From Kribbella antibiotica (GTDB taxonomy: Bacteria; Actinomycetota; Actinomycetes; Propionibacteriales; Kribbellaceae): a DNA stretch of 64,000 nt. Position numbers and translations under genes: made by a program. Positions 33,004-40,905 of the stretch are shown here, in pieces. Position 1 is the stretch's first letter. Every line of letters starts with the position of its first letter. Below the pieces are notes generated by a model, which saw only the letters and a list, made by a program, of their open reading frames with translations, made no database searches and was not told the DNA's origin. The stretch is from contig NZ_SMKX01000037.1 of NCBI RefSeq assembly GCF_004349055.1, forward strand, positions 1 to 64,000, given 5' to 3'.

Positions 33004-34433
33004 AGTTCCCGTCCGGCCTGCCGATCGGCGACTCCTGGATCGAAACCCCGACAACCGCCCCGGTGACCTTCCCGTACGACGGTTCCACCGTCGCGGAAGG
33101 CCCAGTCGGCACCACCGACCTCGCTCGCCAGGCCCTCGACCACGCCGTCGCCGTCCGCGAATCAGTCGGCCGCCTCCCGTCGCACATCCGCCGAAACGTC
33201 TTACAGGCAACACATTCCGCAGTCCGCGCCGAACGCGATGCCTTCATCGATCTACTCGTCCTGGAGACCGGCAAACCCCTCGTCGATTGTCGCGTCGAGA
33301 TCGACCGCACCCTGCTCACGCTGGAAACTGCGGCGGAAGAAGTGGCCCGTCTTCACGGCGAAACCGTCCCGCTGGATCTTCTGCCCAGCGGCGAAGGACT
33401 GCTCGGCTTCTGGGTCCGCAAACCGATCGGCGTCGTTGTCGGCATCACCGGCTTCAACTATCCGCTGCTCCTCGCCGCCCACAAGATCGCCCCAGCCTTC
33501 GCCGCCGGCTGCCCGATCATCGTGAAGCCCGCGCCCCAGACACCGCTCGCAACGCTCTGGCTCGTCCATCTCATGCGCACCGCGCTGAACGCCGCGGGAG
33601 CACCAGAGAGCGCTCTCCAGTTACTCACCGGCGGCGCCGACGTCGGCGCAACGCTCACCACCGACAGCCGCATTGGAGCCGTCTCCTTCACCGGCTCGGC
33701 CACCGTCGGCCACCAGATCGCCCGCGACGCAGCTCCCACCAAAGTCCTCCTCGAACTAGGCTCGAACTCGGCTCTCGTCGTAGCCGAAGACGCAGACCTC
33801 GACGCGGCCGCCGACGCCATCATCCGCGGCGGGTACTACGCCTCCGGCCAGGCCTGCATCTCGGTCCAGCGTGTCCTCGCCGTCGAGTCGATTCGCCAAC
33901 CCCTGCTAGAGAAACTCGGCGACCGCCTCCCGACGATTGTCGTCGGCGACCCTCGCGATCCGGCGACCCGAGTATCTGCGCTCATCGACCCGCGCTCGAC
34001 CGCTCGCGTCCGCGACTGGGTCGACGACGCGGTCCACGCCGGCGCGACGATCGCCTACGCCGCCGAGGGCGACATCCTCGGTCCGATCGTGCTGACCGAC
34101 GTACCGGATGGTCAGCAGGCATGGGACGAGGAGATTTTCGGCCCAGTCATCGCCGTGCGATCCGTTCCCGATCTAGAGAGCGCTTTCGCGACCGTGAACG
34201 CCTCGCGCTACGGCCTGCATGCCAGCGTCTTCACCGCCGCCCTCGACACGGCCTTCACCGCCATCGACCAGCTCGACGTCGGGGGAGTGGTGATCAACGA
34301 GGTCCCCGGCTTCCGCTCCGACGTGATGCCGTACGGCGGCGTCAAGGATTCCGGCATCGGTCGCGAGGGCCCACGCTTCGCGATCGAGGAATTAACCACC
34401 ACCCGAATGGCGATCATCCGCCCCCGTCCCTGA
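33000..34433 (+). CDS. NAD(P)-dependent aldehyde dehydrogenase
   Basis: A 477-residue ALDH. The glutamate of LLELGSNSALVV and the nucleophile Cys of GQACISVQR are present, together with the cofactor motif FTGSATVG and the C-terminal motif PYGGVKDSGIGREG. It converts an aldehyde to a carboxylic acid. Its GTG overlaps the transporter stop, so uptake and oxidation are translationally coupled. Two palindrome copies lie within it (33606 perfect, 34176 with one mismatch). Confidence 0.9.
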   Translation: MKFPSGLPIGDSWIETPTTAPVTFPYDGSTVAEGPVGTTDLARQALDHAVAVRESVGRLPSHIRRNVLQATHSAVRAERDAFIDLLVLETGKPLVDCRVEIDRTLLTLETAAEEVARLHGETVPLDLLPSGEGLLGFWVRKPIGVVVGITGFNYPLLLAAHKIAPAFAAGCPIIVKPAPQTPLATLWLVHLMRTALNAAGAPESALQLLTGGADVGATLTTDSRIGAVSFTGSATVGHQIARDAAPTKVLLELGSNSALVVAEDADLDAAADAIIRGGYYASGQACISVQRVLAVESIRQPLLEKLGDRLPTIVVGDPRDPATRVSALIDPRSTARVRDWVDDAVHAGATIAYAAEGDILGPIVLTDVPDGQQAWDEEIFGPVIAVRSVPDLESAFATVNASRYGLHASVFTAALDTAFTAIDQLDVGGVVINEVPGFRSDVMPYGGVKDSGIGREGPRFAIEELTTTRMAIIRPRP

Positions 34434-34447
34434 GAGGTGAACCGGCT

Positions 34448-35248
34448 GTGACGGACTATGCGAAGCTCTTCCGCCTCGACGGCAAGCACGCGCTGGTGAT
34501 CGGCGCTGGCAGCGGCATCGGCCGAGAAAGCGCTCTAGCCCTCTCTGCGCATGGCGCCCAAGTCACCTGCGCAGACCGCGATCTCGCCGCGGCCGAATCC
34601 ACCGCCTCGACCCGAGACCTCACGATCGCCGGCGAACTCGGTGCTCCGGACATCTCGGCGTACCAGCTGGATATCCTCGACGACGACGCGATCATCCGCG
34701 CAGCCGCCGAACTCGACCCCGTCGATGTGCTCGTCTTCACCGCGGCGACGAACGTGCGCAAGCGCATCCTCGACTACACGAACGACGAGTTCGACCGCGT
34801 CGTGTCACTCAATCTGCGGGCGTCGTTCCAGCTGATCCGTGCCTTCGGCAAGCAGATGGCGGAGCGGGGGAGTGGCAGCATCATCGGCTTCAGCTCGATC
34901 CGCGGTACGACGGTCGAGCCCGGGCAATCGGTCTACGCCGCCACCAAGGCCGGTCTCGTCCAACTTCTCCGGACAGCTGCTGCCGAGCTAGGCCCCTCCG
35001 GCGTCCGCGCGAACGCGATCGCCCCCGGCGTGGTCGAGACCCCGCTCACCGCACAGATCAAGGCAAACCCCGCCTGGTACGACGCCTATGCGCAGAAGGG
35101 AGCGCTCTCTCGCTGGGCGCAACCGAGCGAACTCGCCGGTGCTGTCGTGTACCTAGCCTCGGACGCGTCCAGCTTCGTCACCGGCAGCGTCCTCGCGGTC
35201 GACGGCGGCTGGACCGCAGTCGACGGCCGCTTCGACCCGCCCAACTGA
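34448..35248 (+). CDS. short-chain dehydrogenase/reductase
   Basis: A 266-residue classical SDR: NAD motif GAGSGIGRE, catalytic Ser in GFSSIRG, YAATK (Tyr-x-x-x-Lys) and the C-terminal PSELAGAVVYLASDASSFVTGSVLAVDGG. It probably interconverts an alcohol and a carbonyl upstream of the aldehyde dehydrogenase. GAGAGGTGA serves as ribosome site for the GTG, which follows the previous stop by 14 bases. Open frame upstream of this GTG is an out-of-frame shadow of the ALDH gene. Confidence 0.88.
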   Translation: MTDYAKLFRLDGKHALVIGAGSGIGRESALALSAHGAQVTCADRDLAAAESTASTRDLTIAGELGAPDISAYQLDILDDDAIIRAAAELDPVDVLVFTAATNVRKRILDYTNDEFDRVVSLNLRASFQLIRAFGKQMAERGSGSIIGFSSIRGTTVEPGQSVYAATKAGLVQLLRTAAAELGPSGVRANAIAPGVVETPLTAQIKANPAWYDAYAQKGALSRWAQPSELAGAVVYLASDASSFVTGSVLAVDGGWTAVDGRFDPPN

Positions 35249-35299
35249 TCCCACCGAGCTAACCCCCGCCGAGCTGATCCCCGAGTGCCAGGAGCGTCC

Positions 35300-36688
35300 A
35301 TGAGTCTCGCCGACCTGACAGCGACCGAGCTGCTGATCCGCTTCCGAGAGCGCTCTCTGTCGCCGGTCGAAGTAATCGAGGACGTCCTCACCCGAGTCGA
35401 CGAGCTCGAACCCCACCTCCGCGCCACCTACGCCCTCGACCCCGCGGCGGCCCGCATCGCAGCCCGCGAGTCCGAGGCCCGCTGGCGCGATGGCACGGCC
35501 GGCGCACTGGACGGCGTACCGGTCACGATCAAAGAGAACATCGCGACCCGCGGAACCCCAGTCCCACAAGGCACTGCGGCCACTGAACTGATCCCCGCCA
35601 CCGAAGATGCACCGGCGGCCGCTCGCCTACGCGAGGCCGGCGCGGTCATCTTCAGCAAGACGACCATGCCGGAGTACGGGATGCTCTCGTCCGGTGTCTC
35701 GACCTTCCACCACCTGACCCGCAATCCTTGGGACGTCTCGAAGACCGCAGGCGGTTCGAGCGCCGGAGCTGCGGCCGCTGCGGCGGCTGGGTATGGCCCG
35801 ATCCACCTCGGTACCGACATCGGCGGCTCGATCCGTCTGCCCGCCGGATGGTGCGGTCTCGTCGGACTGAAGCCCACCCATGGCCGCATCGCGGTCGGAA
35901 ATCCCTACCCAGGAAGGGCAATCGGCCCGCTCACCCGCACCGCCGCCGACGCCGCGCTCGCCCTGTCGGTCATGTCCGGCTACGACCCCCGCGACCACAC
36001 GTCGTACCCGCCGGCGCCCGATAACGCGGTGAGAACACTAGAGAGCGCTCTCCGTCCCGGTCTCCGCGTTGCTCTCCTCCTGGACGCCGGATTCGGCCTT
36101 CCCGTCGACCCGGAGGTCAGCGCCGCCGTCTCCGCAGTTGCCGCTCTCCTCGAGAAGGAAGGCGCAATCGTCGAACCGATCGCCCCGATCATCACCCGCG
36201 AGATGCTCGACGGTCTCGACCGGTTCTGGCGGATCCGCTCCGCCACCGACATCGCGGCCCTGCCCGAAGAACGCCGGGCCAAGGTTCTCCCGCAGATCCG
36301 CGATTGGGTCGCCACCGCCGGCGAACTCACCGGCTCCGACGTCTTCCACGGCTACACCCAGATGGGTGCGATGGCCGCCGCCGTCACCAAGGTCTTCACC
36401 TCGTACGACGTCATCCTGTCGCCCGTCGCACCGATTACCGCGTTCCCGGCCGAGCTCGCCTATCCCACCGACGATCCGGCCAAGCCCTTCGAGCACATCG
36501 CCTTCACGGTCCCGTACAACATGTCCGCCCACCCGGCGACCACCTTCAACGCCGGTTGGTCGCCGATCGGACTCCCAATCGGCGCCCAGATCGCCGTACC
36601 GCATCACCAGGACATGACCGCCCTGGCCTTGGCCGAGAGACTAGATAGCGCTCTCCCCGCCCACCGCCCCTGGCCGACCTCGTTCTAG
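35300..36688 (+). CDS. amidase signature family hydrolase
   Basis: A 462-residue amidase. The Ser-cisSer-Lys triad is visible: Lys in VTIKEN, cis-Ser in GGSSAG and nucleophile Ser in DIGGSIRLP. It hydrolyses an amide bond. AGGAG precedes the ATG. It is the last gene of the importer operon, so the imported solute probably contains an amide whose product is then oxidised by the SDR and ALDH (inference). Three palindrome copies lie inside: 35346 and 36041 perfect, 36644 with one mismatch. Confidence 0.88.
   Translation: MSLADLTATELLIRFRERSLSPVEVIEDVLTRVDELEPHLRATYALDPAAARIAARESEARWRDGTAGALDGVPVTIKENIATRGTPVPQGTAATELIPATEDAPAAARLREAGAVIFSKTTMPEYGMLSSGVSTFHHLTRNPWDVSKTAGGSSAGAAAAAAAGYGPIHLGTDIGGSIRLPAGWCGLVGLKPTHGRIAVGNPYPGRAIGPLTRTAADAALALSVMSGYDPRDHTSYPPAPDNAVRTLESALRPGLRVALLLDAGFGLPVDPEVSAAVSAVAALLEKEGAIVEPIAPIITREMLDGLDRFWRIRSATDIAALPEERRAKVLPQIRDWVATAGELTGSDVFHGYTQMGAMAAAVTKVFTSYDVILSPVAPITAFPAELAYPTDDPAKPFEHIAFTVPYNMSAHPATTFNAGWSPIGLPIGAQIAVPHHQDMTALALAERLDSALPAHRPWPTSF
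36641..36670. repeat. 30-bp imperfect repeat, copy 1 (copy 2 at 39899-39928)
   Basis: This block at the 3' end of the amidase gene matches 39899-39928 at 26 of 30 positions, beginning CTNGATAGCGCTCTCCC. The similarity runs beyond the palindrome core. The second copy supplies the stop codon of the beta-propeller gene and in another frame would read LDSALPAHRP, like the amidase C-terminus. Confidence 0.6.
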
Positions 36689-37569
36689 CGCGGGCTGCGG
36701 ATGCCGTCGATGATCCGCGTCCAGTTGTCGCCGCCGTGGCCGTCCTCGATCGCCCGGAGGTAGTGCGCCTGCACCGCACGCGGTAGCGCGAGGTCGATTC
36801 CGGCCGCCTCGCTCGCGCCGACGATGTGATCAGCGGTCGCGCCCATCATGGTGATCGTGCTCAGGTCCCCAGGATGCTTGCCGGCATCGATGTCCGCGCC
36901 GGGGTTCTCGGCGCCTGCCTCCAGCATCGCCGGGATCCCTCGGACCGATCCGAGCAGCTCCGGCAAGGCCTCGGCCGCGGTCACGCCCGCCGTACCGAGG
37001 AGTGCGGTTGCGTGCATCAGCGACGACAGCGTGGTCAGGAAGACGTCGAGCTGAGCCTGGTACATCAGCTGCGCGAGACCCGGGTCCGCGCCGAGGAAAC
37101 GCGGCGTACCGATCAGAGAGAGCGCGCTCCGATGCTGCTCGAAGACCGCAGGAGCGCCGCTGTAGTAGACGTAGGCCTCGTCGGTGCCGACCATCGGGGC
37201 GGGGACCATCACCCCGCCGGTCAGAAACGTCGCGCCGTGCTCGGCAGCCCACTCCGCCGCCGAGCGAGTGCGGTCGGGGGTGTCGGAGCTGAGGTTGACG
37301 ACGGTGCGACCCGCCAACGAACCGACGGCCGGCCCCAGCACGTCGTACATGGCCTGGTAGTCAGTGAGGCTCAGGATGACGAGCCCGCCGGCCTCGATGG
37401 CGGCCGCCGGGCTCGCCGCGAGTACGGCGCCGTCGGCCACGACGCCGGTGGCGCGGGCAGGGGTCCGGTTCCAGACAGTCACCGGGTTCCCGGCCGCGAG
37501 CAAGGTGCGGGTCATCGCTTGTCCCATCGGGCCAAGGCCGATGATCGTGACGGAGGTGCGGTCGGGCAT
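36685..37569 (-). CDS. imine reductase-like NADPH dehydrogenase
   Basis: A 294-residue protein of the 6-phosphogluconate/3-hydroxyisobutyrate dehydrogenase superfamily. The Rossmann motif GLGPMGQAMTRTLLAAG is followed by VWNRTP (an NADPH-type Arg). The inter-domain helix and GLAQLMYQAQLDVFLTTLSSL resemble bacterial imine reductases, which lack the catalytic Lys of true hydroxyacid enzymes. It is convergent with the amidase gene (stops overlap) and divergent from the HxlR gene, which probably regulates it. Confidence 0.8.
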   Translation of the reverse strand: MPDRTSVTIIGLGPMGQAMTRTLLAAGNPVTVWNRTPARATGVVADGAVLAASPAAAIEAGGLVILSLTDYQAMYDVLGPAVGSLAGRTVVNLSSDTPDRTRSAAEWAAEHGATFLTGGVMVPAPMVGTDEAYVYYSGAPAVFEQHRSALSLIGTPRFLGADPGLAQLMYQAQLDVFLTTLSSLMHATALLGTAGVTAAEALPELLGSVRGIPAMLEAGAENPGADIDAGKHPGDLSTITMMGATADHIVGASEAAGIDLALPRAVQAHYLRAIEDGHGGDNWTRIIDGIRSPR

Positions 37570-37630
37570 GAGGCTCCTTGTTTCGTTCGGGTGGTCGCCT
37601 CCATGCTCTGCTGTCGCCTAAGCTTCCGGG

Positions 37631-37657
37631 AAGTACGCACTATTTACTGGGGTACTT
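37631..37657. promoter_or_regulatory. candidate HxlR operator
   Basis: AAGTAC and GTACTT form an inverted repeat with a 15-base spacer in the divergent region between the reductase and HxlR genes. HxlR regulators usually bind such spaced repeats near their own promoter. The assignment is positional. Confidence 0.4.
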
Positions 37658-37680
37658 ACCTTTAGGTTAGTGGGGTTCGG

Positions 37681-38061
37681 ATGACGAAGTCGGCGCGGCA
37701 AGGCCCGTACATCTGCGGTATCGACGCGGCACTCGACGTCGTGAGCGGCAAGTGGAAGGGCCTGATCCTCTGGGAGCTCGACGAGCACGGTATCCGCCGG
37801 TTCGCTGAGCTGCGGCGCGGGCTGCCCGGCGTGAGCGAGAAGATGCTGACCCAGCACCTGCGCGAGATGGAGCACGACGGCCTCGTCGTACGGACCGTGT
37901 ACGCCGAAGTCCCGCCCCGCGTGGAGTATTCGCTCACCGACGAGGGCCGCGCGCTGAACGCCGCCCTCGCGCCGCTCGGCCAATGGGGATCATCGCGGAT
38001 CCGCCGCCAGCAGATCCAGATGGTTGATCACCAGGACGCCGCAGCAATGCCCCGGCCCTGA
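37681..38061 (+). CDS. HxlR-family transcriptional regulator
   Basis: A 126-residue MarR/HxlR-type winged helix. Typical motifs are Cys near residue 12 in YICGIDAALDVVSGKWKGLIL, RFAELRRGLPGVSEKMLTQHLREME and the wing VEYSLTDEGRAL. The Cys suggests response to aldehydes or oxidants, as for other HxlR proteins. It is divergent from the imine reductase-like gene and is followed after six bases by the beta-propeller gene. Confidence 0.88.
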   Translation: MTKSARQGPYICGIDAALDVVSGKWKGLILWELDEHGIRRFAELRRGLPGVSEKMLTQHLREMEHDGLVVRTVYAEVPPRVEYSLTDEGRALNAALAPLGQWGSSRIRRQQIQMVDHQDAAAMPRP

Positions 38062-38067
38062 CGCAGG

Positions 38068-39906
38068 ATGGACCTCTATCGTTTCGAGCCGGCCGGCGGC
38101 ATCATCACGCCGCTCGGACCAGCCGTCACCGGCACTCCACTCACCGGCGCGGCGAACGACGGCCCCGCCCTGGGCTACGTGGTCACCCGTGGCCTCGCAC
38201 CATGCTCCGTGGCGGAGGTCGAGCTGCAGGGTGAGCCCCGCGTACGGCGGCGAGTGAGCCTGCCGAGCGGCCATGGCGGCTGGGGGATCGCGGCGTCCGG
38301 CTCGGCGGTGTTCGTGGGGACTTATCCGACGGCGTCCGTGCATCGCTGGGATCTGCGCTCCGGTGCCGTCACCACCTTCGGCCGACTCGGCGCGGAGGAC
38401 TTCGTCTTCACGCTGGCCTTGGGTTCCGGCCCCCGCCTCTACGCGGGAACCTATCCCGGTGGAAAGGTGTACGAGCTCGACGACGAGACCGGGATGATCC
38501 GCGACCTGGGCTCTCCGTTGCCTTCAGCAACCTATGTCCGCGCGCTCGCGGCCGACGGGGAGCTGATCCACGTCGGGACCGGCTGCCCGGCACGCCTTCT
38601 GACGCTGACGCCGGCCACAGGGGAGACGCAGGAAGTACCGATCCCCGAACTGTCCGCCGAGGATTTCGTCTACTCGCTCGCGATCACCGGCGATACCGTT
38701 GCCCTGGGCACTGAACCCGGCGGTCTACTGATAGTCCTCGACCGCGGATCGTCGTACCGGGTGATCGAAACCCACGAACGGACGATCGACACGATCGCCA
38801 TCGACGGTCCCGTGGTCTGGTGCACCGGCAGGCCGAGCGGTTCCCTCTTCCGTTACGACACCACGACTGGGCAGCTCGATCGGGTCTGGACACCGCTGCC
38901 GGGGCAAGAGACCCGGAGCCTGGCGGTAACCGCCGACGGCGTGTCCGGAATCTCCGGCGGCGGACAGGCCTGGCGATGGACGGGCCACAGCGCGACAGTC
39001 GTCGACCTAGGTCGGCAAGGACTCCCCGCCCATGTCGAGCCGCCGCAATCCCTGTGCACACTGGGGGATGAGGTCCTGGTCGGCGGCAACTTCGGGCTCT
39101 GCGTCCATCGGCCGGCCGAGCAGAGCATGCGCCGGTACGTCGTCGATGGCGAACCCAAGGCCATGGTGTCGACCGGTGACGCTGCCTACCTCGCGCTGTA
39201 TCCCGGTGCCGCAATCTGTCGCTACGACCCCGAGGCCCAGCAGATCAGTCACGTCGGCAAGATCGGTGGCCTCTCGAACCGGCCCCGCGACATCGCCTGG
39301 TCACCCGCCCACGACGTCGTACTGGTCGTCACCCGGAACCAGTACGGCCATCGTGGCGGAGCGCTGGCCGTCGTCACGCCGGCGACCGGCGCGATCGAAC
39401 GGTACGACGACCTCCTCGGCGATCACGCTCTCGCCTGTCTCGCCCTTCGTGATGGCGTCAGCACTGTGATCGTCGGAAGCGAGACGATTGCGGACGGGCT
39501 GGACGAGGGGAGCGGGAACGCGCTGATCGCAGGATTCGACCTGGTCGAGCGACGCCTCCTCTGGACCTGGCGCCCACTCGACGACGTAACGCAGTACACA
39601 AGTCTCGCCTGGCACCGAGACCTCCTGTACGGCGTAACCCGCGACGGGCGACTGTTCGCGGCCGCACCGGAAGCGCAGCACCTCGTTGCCGTCGGACACG
39701 TCGATGCGTCCGAGCCGGGCCGCCTGCTATCGGTCGACGGTCAGCTGTATCTGGCGACGGAGGACGCAGTCCTGCAGATCGAAGCGGACCTGTCGACCTC
39801 GACGATCCTTACTGGCCTGGCCAGCGAGTGGCACAACGCACCGCAAATCGCCGCGAACCCAAGCACCGGAGATCTTTACACCTGCGGTCGGTCCGGATCT
39901 GGATAG
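38068..39906 (+). CDS. beta-propeller (PQQ/YVTN-like) protein
   Basis: A 612-residue soluble protein without signal peptide. Repeated strands such as VFVGTYPTASVHRWD, LYAGTYPGGKVYELD, IHVGTGCPARLLTL and VWCTGRPSGSLFRYD mark a seven-bladed or double propeller. No catalytic motif is apparent. It follows the HxlR gene closely. The frame ends at a TAG created within the second copy of the 30-bp repeat, and the adjacent frame stays open for a while, so a late frameshift or altered C-terminus is possible. Confidence 0.7.
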   Translation: MDLYRFEPAGGIITPLGPAVTGTPLTGAANDGPALGYVVTRGLAPCSVAEVELQGEPRVRRRVSLPSGHGGWGIAASGSAVFVGTYPTASVHRWDLRSGAVTTFGRLGAEDFVFTLALGSGPRLYAGTYPGGKVYELDDETGMIRDLGSPLPSATYVRALAADGELIHVGTGCPARLLTLTPATGETQEVPIPELSAEDFVYSLAITGDTVALGTEPGGLLIVLDRGSSYRVIETHERTIDTIAIDGPVVWCTGRPSGSLFRYDTTTGQLDRVWTPLPGQETRSLAVTADGVSGISGGGQAWRWTGHSATVVDLGRQGLPAHVEPPQSLCTLGDEVLVGGNFGLCVHRPAEQSMRRYVVDGEPKAMVSTGDAAYLALYPGAAICRYDPEAQQISHVGKIGGLSNRPRDIAWSPAHDVVLVVTRNQYGHRGGALAVVTPATGAIERYDDLLGDHALACLALRDGVSTVIVGSETIADGLDEGSGNALIAGFDLVERRLLWTWRPLDDVTQYTSLAWHRDLLYGVTRDGRLFAAAPEAQHLVAVGHVDASEPGRLLSVDGQLYLATEDAVLQIEADLSTSTILTGLASEWHNAPQIAANPSTGDLYTCGRSGSG

Positions 39907-39983
39907 CGCTCTCCCAGCGCACCGACCCACAGCTAATTGCCATCGGCATCGATCAACCCTGGTCAGTACTGGCTTTCGTCTGA

Positions 39984-39998
39984 TAGGAAGCTTTCCTA
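39984..39998. promoter_or_regulatory. chitosanase operator-like repeat
   Basis: TAGGAA-GCT-TTCCTA is a perfect 6-3-6 inverted repeat 36 bases before the chitosanase start. Streptomyces chitosanase promoters are known to carry similar AGGAAA/TTTCCT palindromes bound by the ROK-family repressor CsnR; equivalence here is inference. Confidence 0.6.
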
Positions 39999-40033
39999 AC
40001 AGATGATGTAACCGCTCTCAGAGGGAGACTCCA

Positions 40034-40876
40034 GTGCGTACCCGCCCCGTATCTGCAGCCTTGGCTGCTGTCGCTCTACTGGCCACCGGCCTGACCGCCT
40101 CCGATGTCTTCACACCGGCCGCGCCCAGTGCGCCGGCCTCACCGACTTCGGTGAACGGCGCCGCTGCCCTGGCCGGGCTGGACGACCCAGCCAAGAAGGA
40201 CATCGCTATGCAGTTGGTGTCCAGCGCGGAGAACTCCTCGCTGGACTGGCGAGCGCAGTACAAGTACATCGAGGACATCCATGACGGCCGGGGTTACACG
40301 GGCGGCATCATCGGCTTCACCTCAGGCACCGGCGACATGCTGGAACTGGTCCAGCTCTACACGAACCGCAAGCCCAACAACCCCTTGGCCGGCTATCTGC
40401 CCGCGCTGCGCGCAGTGAACGGCAGCGACTCGCTTGAGGGTCTCGATGGGTTCCCGCAGGCGTGGGAAGAGGCGGCGCAGGACCAGGCCTTCCAGCAAGC
40501 ACAGAACGACGAGCGCGACCGGGGCTACTTCAACCCGGCAGTGCAGGCCGGAAACTCGGACGGCGTCGGCACGCTCGGGCAGTTCATCTACTACGACGCC
40601 CTCGTGGTGCACGGCGACGGCAGCGACCCGACCACGTTCAGCTCGATCCGCAACCGCGCCCGCGCCCGGGCCGCGACACCTGCTGATGGTGGGGACGAAA
40701 CGACGTACCTGCATGCGTTCCTGGACGAGCGGGTGTGGGCGATGAAGCAGGAGCCGGCGCATGAGGACACCAGCCGCATCGACACCGCGCAGCGTGTCTT
40801 CCTCAACAACGGCAACTTGAACCTGAACACGCCGCTCGACTGGCACGTCTACGGATCGCCGTACCACATTTCCTGA
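40034..40876 (+). CDS. secreted GH46 chitosanase
   Basis: A 280-residue protein. A signal peptide ends near residue 30-40 and the mature GH46 domain follows. The catalytic residues are Glu66 (SSAENSSLDW) and Asp84 (IEDIHDGRGYTGG), with the same 18-residue spacing as Glu22 and Asp40 of the Streptomyces sp. N174 enzyme. It hydrolyses chitosan outside the cell. AGAGGGAGA precedes the GTG start. It is a single-gene unit behind its own operator. Confidence 0.93.
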   Translation: MRTRPVSAALAAVALLATGLTASDVFTPAAPSAPASPTSVNGAAALAGLDDPAKKDIAMQLVSSAENSSLDWRAQYKYIEDIHDGRGYTGGIIGFTSGTGDMLELVQLYTNRKPNNPLAGYLPALRAVNGSDSLEGLDGFPQAWEEAAQDQAFQQAQNDERDRGYFNPAVQAGNSDGVGTLGQFIYYDALVVHGDGSDPTTFSSIRNRARARAATPADGGDETTYLHAFLDERVWAMKQEPAHEDTSRIDTAQRVFLNNGNLNLNTPLDWHVYGSPYHIS

Positions 40877-40882
40877 CTGAAA

Positions 40883-40901
40883 TAAGGGCAGGCTAACCTT
40901 G
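40883..40901. promoter_or_regulatory. iron box (IdeR/DmdR/DtxR type)
   Basis: This 19-base site matches TTAGGTTAGGCTAACCTAA at 14 positions and keeps the core AGGCTAACCT. It lies immediately before the start of the siderophore-binding protein gene, where it would repress in iron-replete cells. Confidence 0.8.
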
Positions 40902-40905
40902 CCTC

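Larger units (their letters stand above)
31430..36655. repeat. cluster of intragenic GAGAGCGCTCTC palindromes
   Basis: Copies start at 31430, 32701, 32943, 33606, 34176, 34526, 35098, 35346, 36041 and 36644, with a further one at 39902. Those at 33606, 35346 and 36041 are perfect; 34526 has two mismatches; the others have one. They occur in all three codon registers (GAG-AGC-GCT-CTC, nGA-GCG-CTC and GAG-CGC-TCT), so protein sequence does not explain them. Outside this stretch I found only the promoter copy at 5650. Confidence 0.75.

Noticed and set aside
33287-34447. Open frame upstream of the SDR gene
   Set aside because: Arg/Pro-rich shadow of the ALDH gene in another frame.
37661-37670. 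TTTAGGTTAG near the HxlR gene as an iron box
   Set aside because: Only half of the consensus is present and no iron gene is beside it.
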